From the NCBI GenBank assembly GCA_023151185.1, contig JAKLJL010000003.1, forward strand, positions 124,001-188,000: a DNA stretch of 64,000 nt, written 5' to 3'. Under the pieces are notes generated by a model, which did no database searches, was not told where the DNA came from, and saw nothing but the letters and a program-made list of their open reading frames with translations. Of the stretch, positions 26,901-33,563 are shown one piece after another; positions within the stretch are counted from its first letter, which is position 1; every line of letters begins with the position of its first letter. The stretch comes from Bacteroidota bacterium. Lineage in GTDB: Bacteria > Bacteroidota > JABWAT01. The translations under genes were made by a program, and so were the position numbers.

Positions 26901-27259
26901 CGGCAGAAGCCCGGTACACCTTCTGGGTTGTGGATCCAACGGGGAATAAGATGCGGTACGCCAAAGATCAGGCAGATCCTGAGGAAGCTGAGTTTAAACT
27001 GGAAGATCAGGTCAGTGTCTTTCCGAATCCGTTTAATCCGGCAACGGTATTCTCGGTAACAGTAGCAGAACCCTCGCGGGTGAAACTGCATATTTACAAC
27101 GTCATCGGTCAGCAGGTGGCAGAAATCGTCAATACCGACCTGACAGCAGGTGTGCATGATTACCGGTTAAATGCCGGAAGCTGGGCCTCGGGCACCTACT
27201 TCTACAGGCTTCAGATCGGGGATAAACTGAAATCGGGTAAAATCCAGTTGGTCAAATAA
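23915..27259 (+). CDS. Secreted M43 (pappalysin/cytophagalysin) metalloprotease with T9SS sorting domain
   Basis: Zinc endopeptidase exported to the cell surface or medium. Signal peptide about 1-23. The M43 catalytic domain follows, opening with PVVVHVVYNTSAQNISDAQI. The zinc site is HEVGHWLGLRH (His239, Glu240, His243, His249), with a Met-turn in ENYMDYSYDGCMN and disulfide cysteines around VSGCGGTDYVEDTPKC. A long beta-rich region of unknown role fills residues about 330-1030. The last 80 residues are a type IX sorting domain (VFPNPFNPATVFSV to SGKIQLVK). The part before about 25.5 kb is AT-rich, the rest GC-rich like the host. ATG follows AGGAGA. Confidence 0.92.
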   Translation: MKTVFGLGILVVFFWLLPVPGYSQEPVRCFSYEYNEYLKTIYPQLSAQQAEFESLLQQKQAMQMNKVTSGTLITVTIPVVVHVVYNTSAQNISDAQIQSQITVLNQDFRRLINTPGYSSDPVSSDTQIEFFLATTDPNGNATNGITRTSTTKTSFTHNNDVKFTSNGGQDYWDNQRYLNIWVCNLSGGLLGYAQFPEYSGTNGPYTPSTDGVVIHYGAFGNTGTQTYPNEFDKGRTATHEVGHWLGLRHTWGDVSGCGGTDYVEDTPKCSGQYYSGSSGSCDKPIQCDNIARQTENYMDYSYDGCMNIYTIGQTARMHSVIEEARGTFLQVNYTVKQVNSTGNPVGSLAGWNGSAFSSLEQNASLNVISGSSVILKGDQTVISDQKYQVWKNIENEEPTVKNHHEFIVKRVEVYTSQFKQVTSASLKTTVDGFDYPAGSVQFRDPWLIDYADPAYANTLRNRGMADAIFKPVVSGTNNLGTSSTYKGVFKNLPHLESDTYYKIKSNPVEVFGGLTLFFLNWQTIGATIPTSTTTGEQWVTFTADNAVVTANYKAMMASKSSGWVQSTSQYSGNGTKAIVCKTPNGTGEDVWLHTESSAGVKETWVSDVGLPDATNAWPLATADYNGQKQYYAEMMIDKNTGLNLTIEEYVNGQRTSILLNDYFYLTDLGASSLSLTAKVYVSPYANTTGFPATYTNFLVVVVDGLKVYSKVAVMNNGAVYSWGPWSTFTATSAPVVSTNGKTMYINWIENGNLVGRRYLNTSWGSTYTLYSNSGGNFINFTTAVNSTDDLVLMMTRQNTGSQVKAICFGKRYISGSSAPITVLESSTYGGYSAYSLAAEGTKLLVSVGKTPDGETPMSYYLWKNDGTTWTKETTVFSSTPARLLHNEVDVRPYEFATATTPALYALKTSPVSWGGNGLEKVDQETGLSVVAARLGDTLTWYTTVDPVSVDSMLVDTTGLWHIVVKTEEAREILISGLNRFGSAVWVDSSRTVQFTPAEARYTFWVVDPTGNKMRYAKDQADPEEAEFKLEDQVSVFPNPFNPATVFSVTVAEPSRVKLHIYNVIGQQVAEIVNTDLTAGVHDYRLNAGSWASGTYFYRLQIGDKLKSGKIQLVK

Positions 27260-27277
27260 GGTTTTCCCAAATAAACC

Positions 27278-27307
27278 AAAAGCCAGTCATCCGGCTGGCT
27301 TTTTTTA
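27278..27307 (+). terminator. Intrinsic terminator after the M43 gene
   Basis: Stem AAAGCCAG / CTGGCTTT with an eight-base loop and a T7 run. Confidence 0.85.
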
Positions 27308-27404
27308 TACACTTAACCCCACCCTGCCCTTCCAGGTTACGGGATGGAAATTTAAAGCTGTCCTTTGTGTCTCCGGACCTTTGGTGTCGAGACCAATCCG
27401 GAGG

Positions 27405-29405
27405 TTAAACTCCAAGGTCCCGCAGAAAAGCTTCCGGATTCGGGTCGCGTCCGAGAAATTTTTTTACCAGATTCAGCGGATCTTCTGTGCCGCCCGGTTC
27501 CAGAATGACCTCCCGGAACCGCCGTCCGGTAGCTTCATCAAGGGCTCCCGCCTTTTCAAAAACGGACCAGATATCCTGAGCATAAACTTTTGCCCAGAGG
27601 TAGGAATAATAACCGGCTGCGTATCCGCACAGATGCCCGAAAGAAGCATGAAAGTGGGATCCTTCCGTGTAGGGGAAAAGGGTCACCCGGGGTTTCAGTT
27701 CCCTGAGGATATCCGTGGTAGTTTGGCTTCCCCCCGGCTGAAACCGGTTGTGCAGGGTAAAATCAAAGGTTCCGTAAAAAATCTGACCCTGGGTCGCCAT
27801 TCCTGACCCAAGATTCCTGGCTGCGACTATCCGGTTGAACAGGGATTCCGGGAACACGTCTCCGGTTTGCCAATGACGGGCGAAAAGGGTCAACGTTGGG
27901 TAGTCGAAGAGGAAATTTTCAAAAAACTGGGAAGGTGTTTCAACAAAATCCATCAGAACATTGGTACCGGCGAAGGCCTGAAGCGGTGACCGGGTAACCA
28001 TGCCGTGAAGTAAATGCCCGAATTCGTGAAACAGGGTATTCACATCCGAAAACAGCAGCAGGGAAGGCTGACTTTCGGTGGGTTTCGGAAAGTTGCAGAC
28101 CAGTGCTGCCGCTGGCCGTTCATATCCTGCCTCTGTTGCTCCACCGCCAACAAGCGGGAACATGGCAGCGTGGGAGTATTTGTTTTCTCTGGGAAACAAA
28201 TCGAGGTAAAACAGTCCGACCTCCCGTCCGGTTTTCAGGTCTGAAACTGTAAACTGCCTGACCTCTTCCTGCCAGACTGATTTTTCGGCTGATTCAGTAA
28301 ACACAAGTCCAAGACTTTTCCGGCAGATCTGAAAAATGCCATCCAGAACCTGGTTCAGTTCAAAATACTGTTTGACTTCCTGATCATTAACCGAATATTT
28401 CCGTTCCCTGATCTGATTGGAAAGCCAGGCTGCTTCCCATTCCGAAACCGTCTGGGCCGGCACTCCGGTCAGTTCCGATTTCATTTCCTGCAACGCCCGG
28501 TAATCAGCCCGGGCCTTTTCTCTGACCGTTTCGGCCAGGTCGTCTTCAAATTTCCAGACCGCTTCCGGTGAACCGGCCATCCGGTCCTCAAGTGCATAAT
28601 CGGCATAGGTCGGGTAGCCGAGCAGTGCTGCCAGTTCCTGCCGTTTCAGCAGAATCTCATCCAGAAGAGACAGGTTATCGGGGAAGGCCCGGTTGTTGTA
28701 TTTCAGCCACAGGTCTTTTCTGGCAGCGTCATTTTGGCTGTATTTCATAAAGGGAAAGTAGGACGGACCGGTTAAATCTACCCGGATTTTCCCGTCAGCA
28801 AGCCGTGACCCGATAAAATCCTGCGGCAGACCGTCACAGTCTTCCGGATCCAGATCAATAAATCCGGTGCTTTCGGCCGTGTTTTTCTGAAAGGCCAGGC
28901 ACAACTTGTCCAGATCATTCCGGATGTTCTTCAGCCTTTCACGGTCCCGGGAATCCAGTTCGAATCCGGCCCGTTTGTATCCCAGTACCGTTTCGTCCAG
29001 GTACCGTTTCCGGTATCCGGTTAGGGCTTCGGCATCCGCGGTGCTGCTGTATGACCTGACGACCCGGTAAATATCCTCCCGGATGGCCAGGTTGTTGAGA
29101 TAGTCCGAAAAAGTCTCTATGGCGCTCCGGCAGGCATCCCGTACAGAAGCTTCCGGATGGGTTTCTGCCAGCAGATAAACCGGATTGAACACTCTGAAAA
29201 CGGTCCGGTAGAGAGTATCAAGCGGAGTCAGTACGGTGTCGAATCTGAGACCTTCTGTCTTCAGGAATTCAGCAGCCTGGTGGTCAGCCTCAGTCAGGGT
29301 TTCTGAAACGGCCTGTTTAACAGATTCAGCGGTAACCGATTGAAAGTCGACCGGCTGGTTTACCGGCCGGAGAAACGGATTTTCGTGTTGCATGGGAATC
29401 GTCAT
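27405..29405 (-). CDS. M3-family oligopeptidase
   Basis: Cytoplasmic zinc peptidase that cleaves short peptides, 666 residues, normal for the thimet-oligopeptidase/PrlC group. The zinc motif is in TLFHEFGHLLHGM, the third ligand region in DFVETPSQFFENF, and the family segments GLFYLDLFPRENKYSHAA and FHASFGHLCGYAAGYYSYLW are present. No signal peptide is seen. It lies 45 bases downstream of the Nfu gene. ATG 29405 begins MTIPMQHENPF; the internal ATG four codons on is an alternative. Confidence 0.95.
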   Translation of the reverse strand: MTIPMQHENPFLRPVNQPVDFQSVTAESVKQAVSETLTEADHQAAEFLKTEGLRFDTVLTPLDTLYRTVFRVFNPVYLLAETHPEASVRDACRSAIETFSDYLNNLAIREDIYRVVRSYSSTADAEALTGYRKRYLDETVLGYKRAGFELDSRDRERLKNIRNDLDKLCLAFQKNTAESTGFIDLDPEDCDGLPQDFIGSRLADGKIRVDLTGPSYFPFMKYSQNDAARKDLWLKYNNRAFPDNLSLLDEILLKRQELAALLGYPTYADYALEDRMAGSPEAVWKFEDDLAETVREKARADYRALQEMKSELTGVPAQTVSEWEAAWLSNQIRERKYSVNDQEVKQYFELNQVLDGIFQICRKSLGLVFTESAEKSVWQEEVRQFTVSDLKTGREVGLFYLDLFPRENKYSHAAMFPLVGGGATEAGYERPAAALVCNFPKPTESQPSLLLFSDVNTLFHEFGHLLHGMVTRSPLQAFAGTNVLMDFVETPSQFFENFLFDYPTLTLFARHWQTGDVFPESLFNRIVAARNLGSGMATQGQIFYGTFDFTLHNRFQPGGSQTTTDILRELKPRVTLFPYTEGSHFHASFGHLCGYAAGYYSYLWAKVYAQDIWSVFEKAGALDEATGRRFREVILEPGGTEDPLNLVKKFLGRDPNPEAFLRDLGV

Positions 29406-29450
29406 TAAGATGAAAGGAAACCGGAAAGGGGGAGGGGCCTGAGCCGGTGC

Positions 29451-30002
29451 TCAGGCTGTAACAACCTCAATACGGGGATCAACGGTGTGTCTGAGCATGG
29501 CCTGAATGGCCCGAAGCGTTCCCGCCGACGAACTCGGGCAGGATCCGCAGGCTCCCTGATACCGGATTTTAAGCAGATGGCCCTCCATTCCCATGACCTG
29601 CAGGGACCCTCCGTCATTGGCGAGATACGGCAGGACTCTTACTTTCAGGATTTCATTGACTTTATCCAGAAGGGCATCGCCGGATTCGGAAGGCAGATCG
29701 GCCGGCAGATCATGGCTGGCTTTCAGTGCTTCCGGATCAACCTGTTCAATGGTTTTTTTGATGTCTTCCATGATCATGGACCAGGAAACATCGGGGTTTT
29801 TGGATACCGTAACAAACCGGTCCATATAAAAAACAGTTTCCACATGGCGAAGGTTAAAAAGTAAAGCCGCCAGCGGGTCTTTGCTGCCGGCAGATTTGGT
29901 CGGGAAGGACCGGGTTCCCTTTTCAATCAGCCGGGAATCGGTGATGAATTTGAGGGCATCCGGATTGGGAGTCACTTCAATATTGGTAACGGTAACAGGC
30001 AT
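29451..30002 (-). CDS. nfu: Nfu-type iron-sulfur cluster carrier
   Basis: Carries and transfers Fe-S clusters to apo-enzymes. The 183 residues hold an N-terminal Nfu_N domain (VTPNPDALKFI, then LFNLRHVETVFYMDRFVTVSK) and a C-terminal NifU-like domain with the cluster-binding CxxC in YQGACGSCPSSSAGTLRA. ATG 30002 follows AAGGTGG and a TTG-N20-GACCTTTG promoter. Confidence 0.94.
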   Translation of the reverse strand: MPVTVTNIEVTPNPDALKFITDSRLIEKGTRSFPTKSAGSKDPLAALLFNLRHVETVFYMDRFVTVSKNPDVSWSMIMEDIKKTIEQVDPEALKASHDLPADLPSESGDALLDKVNEILKVRVLPYLANDGGSLQVMGMEGHLLKIRYQGACGSCPSSSAGTLRAIQAMLRHTVDPRIEVVTA

Positions 30003-30022
30003 TTTCCACCTTAAAAATTGGA

Positions 30023-30053
30023 CAAAGGTCTTGAATAAACAGATTTATTTCAA
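30023..30053 (-). promoter_or_regulatory. TTG-N20-GACCTTTG promoter of nfu
   Basis: On the minus strand TTG (30051-30053) and GACCTTTG (30023-30030), 20 bases apart, with the ATG 20 bases further on. Confidence 0.55.
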
Positions 30054-30100
30054 CTGTTCCTATAACCACCCGGCACCCGAAATAATTTCAGTTCAGCCTG

Positions 30101-30703
30101 TCAGTCTCTTTTTGCCTGAGAAACCGAGACCAGTTTCCGGTTCTGAATAACCAGATTCAGTTTTCCGGTGGGGTAGTCATCCCGGAAGGCAAGAGAGGAA
30201 AGATGAATCTTATCACGGGGTGTCTCATTAAACTGTAGCATCCGGTACCCCACCGAAAAAACACCATCCGTTACCGATGCCGGCAGGTTGAACTGGATCA
30301 GCAGCCGGTTCATGCGCCACTCGTCACGGGTGATCCAGGTTTGCTCCTCCCAACCCTGAAGGCCAAACCGGATCCGGCTGGTATCTTTTTGGGTTGTAAA
30401 CATCAGATCAGGTTGGCTGGTCCAGTTTTTCCGGTACCGGTCAGGCGGACTCTGAATGGAAATCTGGGCAAAGCCTTCATCGTTCCGGACCGGCAGGTAA
30501 AAAATCACAACCGAGTCGGATGTGCGGGTAAGCTGAAGTCTGAGATATTGAGTGTTTCCTGGTGTGGTGTCAGGGTAAAAAAGAACTTCCGTTCTGATCC
30601 CGCCTGAATCCCTCACCAGGCTTTCGGGGGAATAAGCAGACCGGGTTGCTGAGCAGGAAGTCAGGAATCCGGCCGCCGAAAGAAGAATCAGGATCCGTTT
30701 CAT
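30101..30703 (-). CDS. Unknown lipoprotein, 200 residues
   Basis: Family not recognised. The lipobox LTSC (Cys17) follows MKRILILLSAAGF. The mature protein is all-beta (LRLQLTRTSDSVVIFYLPV; IQFNLPASVTDGVFSVGYRM), compatible with a periplasmic beta-sandwich. ATG 30703 follows GGGAGGA. It is the last of a minus-strand series 32096 to 30101, 19 bases behind the DUF423 gene. Confidence 0.6.
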   Translation of the reverse strand: MKRILILLSAAGFLTSCSATRSAYSPESLVRDSGGIRTEVLFYPDTTPGNTQYLRLQLTRTSDSVVIFYLPVRNDEGFAQISIQSPPDRYRKNWTSQPDLMFTTQKDTSRIRFGLQGWEEQTWITRDEWRMNRLLIQFNLPASVTDGVFSVGYRMLQFNETPRDKIHLSSLAFRDDYPTGKLNLVIQNRKLVSVSQAKRD

Positions 30704-30722
30704 GGAATGTCCTCCCGTTTAA

Positions 30723-31091
30723 TTAAAGTTTCAGTTTGAATCCGCCGGCTCCAAGCAGAGCCCAGCCGGCGAGAAAGGCCACTCCGCCAAACGGAGTAAC
30801 CATTCCGAGAGGTTTGATGCCTGAAAGTGCAAGCAGGTATAAACTCCCGGAAAACAGCGTGATCCCCGTCAAAAAAAAGAGAGAGGAAAGTTTAAACCAT
30901 CTCTGTCCGGTTTTAAGAAAAAGAAAACCGGTGCCGGCCGCCAGGCCGGAATGAACCAGATGATACAGAACGGCGGTATTCCAGATTTCTCTGCCGTAAC
31001 TGGTCAGTACAGGTTTCAGGGCATGGGCACCGAAGGCACCAAGTGCAACCCCCAGAAATCCGGCTGCAGCGCCCCAGACCATCAGATTCAT
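30723..31091 (-). CDS. DUF423 (YgdD-type) small membrane protein
   Basis: A 122-residue integral membrane protein with four helices. It matches the DUF423 pattern: GFLGVALGAFGAHALKPVL, WNTAVLYHLVHSGLA, LFSGSLYLLALSG and the C-terminal TPFGGVAFLAGWALL. Its molecular role is not established in any organism I know of. The start overlaps the DinB gene stop by four bases (ATGA). Confidence 0.92.
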   Translation of the reverse strand: MNLMVWGAAAGFLGVALGAFGAHALKPVLTSYGREIWNTAVLYHLVHSGLAAGTGFLFLKTGQRWFKLSSLFFLTGITLFSGSLYLLALSGIKPLGMVTPFGGVAFLAGWALLGAGGFKLKL

Positions 31092-31546
31092 ACGTGAAAC
31101 TCCCGGCAGTAGACAATATAATCTGTCGGCAGCGGTTGACCGCCAAGTTCCTTAACCCGGGCAGCCACCTGACCTCTGTGATAGGTCGAGTGATTGACCA
31201 CATGGGTCAGAATGTCTTCCAGTTTTGAAGTAAACGGTTCTCCCCTGATGTTTTTATAGGCTACCTTTTCAGAAAATCCAGGGTCAGAAATTCCGCTAAG
31301 CCAGGCCAGCCAGTTTTTCTGGTTCGAGGTCAGAAGGGCTTTGTTTTCTTCCAGACTTCGGGGAGTCCATTTTATTTCCGGGGCTGATCCGGGGTGGATC
31401 CGGTCCAGCCAGACAACCCGAGCCGTCAGAGTATGGCTGATGAGGTCGAGCAGGCGGGGATCTTCCCCGAAAGGTTCAGCGGATGAAATACTGCGGCTCA
31501 ATGCCCAGAAATCAAATTCAATCAGGTCTTTAAACCGGGAATTCAT
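31088..31546 (-). CDS. DinB-family putative metal-dependent protein
   Basis: A four-helix-bundle protein of 152 residues. The three metal-ligand histidines of the family are seen in the LISHTLTARVVWL helix and in HVVNHSTYHRGQVAARV. Related proteins include bacillithiol-transferase-type enzymes and damage-induced proteins; the substrate here is unknown. ATG 31546 is chosen because AAAGGA stands before it; the longer frame starts at a TTG. It overlaps the DUF423 gene. Confidence 0.88.
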   Translation of the reverse strand: MNSRFKDLIEFDFWALSRSISSAEPFGEDPRLLDLISHTLTARVVWLDRIHPGSAPEIKWTPRSLEENKALLTSNQKNWLAWLSGISDPGFSEKVAYKNIRGEPFTSKLEDILTHVVNHSTYHRGQVAARVKELGGQPLPTDYIVYCREFHV

Positions 31547-31556
31547 GTCGTTCCTT

Positions 31557-32096
31557 TCAATAATAGCCAAAAATCAGAGACAGGGTATCGGCCTTGTTTC
31601 TGAAGGAAAAAGTCCCGGTGACCGGAACTGCATTCTGATTAATGTTCAGACTCCCCGCAAAGTTCCCCCTGACGGAGTCGGATTGCCCGGTTATTTCCGT
31701 TTTGCCGGTTGCCGGAAAGCAATAGTACCGGTTTTCAAAGTCGGGATCGAATCCCGTCAGTACTGAATAAACAACCGACCGGGCTGAGTCAATATCCTTC
31801 CAGTCCTGAATTCCGGTGTCAACTGTGTTTAATACAAAGTACCCAAAGGTTCCGCCGGCAGCATGGCGGCCGTCAGAATACGAAATAATTGTTTTCCGGG
31901 TGAAGGCGTGAACGTAAACACCGGTTATGGTTTCTACAGTCCTGGTCTCGCCAACCGTGATGACCAGTTTTCCCGGACCGGCAGTTTCTTCGGGAGGTGT
32001 TACCGGCGGATCCGTTTCAGATTGGGAAGAAGATTCTTCCCGGCAGGCCGTCAAAACGCCGGAAAGCAGAATCAGGAAAGCAAGGGTTGTTTTCAT
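31557..32096 (-). CDS. Unknown lipoprotein, 179 residues
   Basis: Signal with lipobox LTAC (Cys18), a Ser/Pro/Glu-rich linker (EESSSQSETDPPVTPPEE), then a beta-rich domain (KLVITVGETRTVETITGVYVH; GTFSFRNKADTLSLIFGYY). No family recognised. It probably spans the periplasm or faces outward. It lies 10 bases before the DinB start. Confidence 0.6.
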   Translation of the reverse strand: MKTTLAFLILLSGVLTACREESSSQSETDPPVTPPEETAGPGKLVITVGETRTVETITGVYVHAFTRKTIISYSDGRHAAGGTFGYFVLNTVDTGIQDWKDIDSARSVVYSVLTGFDPDFENRYYCFPATGKTEITGQSDSVRGNFAGSLNINQNAVPVTGTFSFRNKADTLSLIFGYY

Positions 32097-32140
32097 TTCC
32101 CAAGTAAACAGAAAGAAGCCAGAAATCCAACCGGCGGAAA

Positions 32141-32167
32141 TAAAAAACCCGCCGTTCAGGCGGGTTT
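32141..32167 (-). terminator. Intrinsic terminator after the 32189 lipoprotein gene
   Basis: Stem AAACCCGCC / GGCGGGTTT, loop GTTCA; T run on the minus strand. Confidence 0.85.
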
Positions 32168-32188
32168 CAGACTCAGACGGAGCCGGTA

Positions 32189-32986
32189 TCAGTTGATGAC
32201 TTCGCCGGTTGTAAGATTGATTTTAACGTTTTTGTCTTTATTAATGAGAACATCGGGAGTGGCCGTACCGTTAAATGTCACCTTCACCTCGACGGTAATG
32301 GTTTTCACCACCGTTTTGTCGGCTTTTGACAGGGTCTTTTCAATGGTGAAATTGTAAACCGAGGTTCCGGATTCAGGATAGGTGTCGCCGTCTTTCTTGT
32401 TGATCACCACGTCTGTCTTGGTTCCGGTTCCCTTGATGTGGAACGTTTTGTCAGTGTTTTTTACTGAGGTTTCCCGGTAATTATCCCGTGAGGAGGTTCC
32501 GTTCAGGGTAATGGCAGCCGACAGGGTATCCAGGCCGGTCACCCGGTGGTAATGATATTTATTCACTGAGGCCGATTTGCTGTTCCCGCTGGATCCTGCT
32601 GTTTTCGTCCAGTCGCCGGTCACTTTTCTTTTCATAACCATTGAGGTGGAGGTTCCCTTAATGAAGACATCAGAGGAATCATTGATGAGACCGGGAGCAA
32701 ATTTCCGGTAAAGCGAAATGGTAAAGGGGCCTTTGTCGAAGGTGGTATCAACGGCTTCCTTGCCCAGACTGCCGGGACGTTTGGTGTAATTGGCTGCTTC
32801 TTCCAGGTCGGTAAAATCACCTTCACTGGCCGATGACAGTTCACTTCCGGCAATGGCGGCAACTTCGTCATAGTCTTCAGAGGTGAGTCCGGCAGCCGTT
32901 TCTTCATCCTTGTTATCGCAGGCAGTGAAGAGGACAAGTCCTGTAACAGAAAGTCCGGCAATAAGAAAAGTTTTAAATGAGGTCAT
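32189..32986 (-). CDS. Beta-rich lipoprotein (paralogue of the 3798-4676 protein)
   Basis: A 265-residue lipoprotein with lipobox LFTAC (Cys23), an acidic helix (DKDEE-like, SEDYDEVAAIAGSEL) and a Ser/Thr/Lys-rich all-beta body. The order of strands and several motifs (KGPFTISLYRK, VFIKGTSTSMVMKRKVTGDW, VTFNGTATPDVLI ending in LTTGEV) match the 3798-4676 lipoprotein about 28 kb away. Function unknown. ATG 32986 follows AAGGAG. A terminator closes the gene, so it is monocistronic. Confidence 0.7.
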   Translation of the reverse strand: MTSFKTFLIAGLSVTGLVLFTACDNKDEETAAGLTSEDYDEVAAIAGSELSSASEGDFTDLEEAANYTKRPGSLGKEAVDTTFDKGPFTISLYRKFAPGLINDSSDVFIKGTSTSMVMKRKVTGDWTKTAGSSGNSKSASVNKYHYHRVTGLDTLSAAITLNGTSSRDNYRETSVKNTDKTFHIKGTGTKTDVVINKKDGDTYPESGTSVYNFTIEKTLSKADKTVVKTITVEVKVTFNGTATPDVLINKDKNVKINLTTGEVIN

Positions 32987-33098
32987 GAGTTGTTTCTCCT
33001 TTTTTGTGTTCGTGACGTCCGGTTCGATGAGGAGGGAGAAAAAAAGGTTTAATTGGGGGGAGGCAAAGGGAAAAAAACCAATTCCGGGGTGACCAGTA

Positions 33099-33395
33099 TC
33101 ACTTTTCGGCTTCTACCGGTTCAATTTCAACCATCAGATCAATTTCTGACAGAACTGCAGCAACTTCCTGGCAGGTGGTATAATCAGAGGTAATAACGGT
33201 ACATTTCCCCTTGTAATGAACGATCAGGGCAATTTGTTCTGCCCGGCGAAAAGAATAGTCGCAGGCTTTCACAACCTGGATTATGACTTCATCAAAGGTG
33301 TGGTAATCATCATTGAATAAAATGACCCTGGCCTCGGGTTCACCGGTAACGGTGAGAAGATCTGTTAGTTCCTGACTGTCTGACTGAGTATGCAC
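33099..33395 (-). CDS. clpS: ClpS adaptor protein
   Basis: Adaptor that delivers N-end-rule substrates to ClpAP-type proteases, 98 residues. The ClpS core is evident: VILFNDDYHTFDEVIIQVVKA with the Asn-Asp pair of the substrate pocket, AEQIALIVHYKGKCTVI and the C-terminal CQEVAAVLSE. The start is a GTG at 33395 preceded by GAGGCGG; no in-frame ATG fits. No clpA is in the window. A good promoter lies 26 bases upstream. Confidence 0.94.
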   Translation of the reverse strand: MHTQSDSQELTDLLTVTGEPEARVILFNDDYHTFDEVIIQVVKACDYSFRRAEQIALIVHYKGKCTVITSDYTTCQEVAAVLSEIDLMVEIEPVEAEK

Positions 33396-33420
33396 AACCG
33401 CCTCTGCCTGTATTCTGGTG

Positions 33421-33451
33421 CAAAAATACTGGATTCCGCAATCGGGTGCAA
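33421..33451 (-). promoter_or_regulatory. TTG-N20-TATTTTTG promoter of clpS
   Basis: Minus-strand TTG (33449-33451) and TATTTTTG (33421-33428), spacer 20. Confidence 0.65.
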
Positions 33452-33550
33452 CTGGTCAAAATTCCTGATTGGCGGGTCGTTCAGACAGGTTTAGCCTGAA
33501 TCCGGCTGTATTCGGGGGAATTTTCTTTCGGATTCCCACCCTTCCTTTTT

Positions 33551-33558
33551 TATCTTTG
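33551..33558 (+). promoter_or_regulatory. -7 element (TATCTTTG) of the ABC-F gene
   Basis: Exact TAnnTTTG match ending five bases before the ATG at 33564; it implies a leaderless or near-leaderless mRNA. No TTG at the expected -33 position. Confidence 0.45.
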
Positions 33559-33563
33559 CCGCC

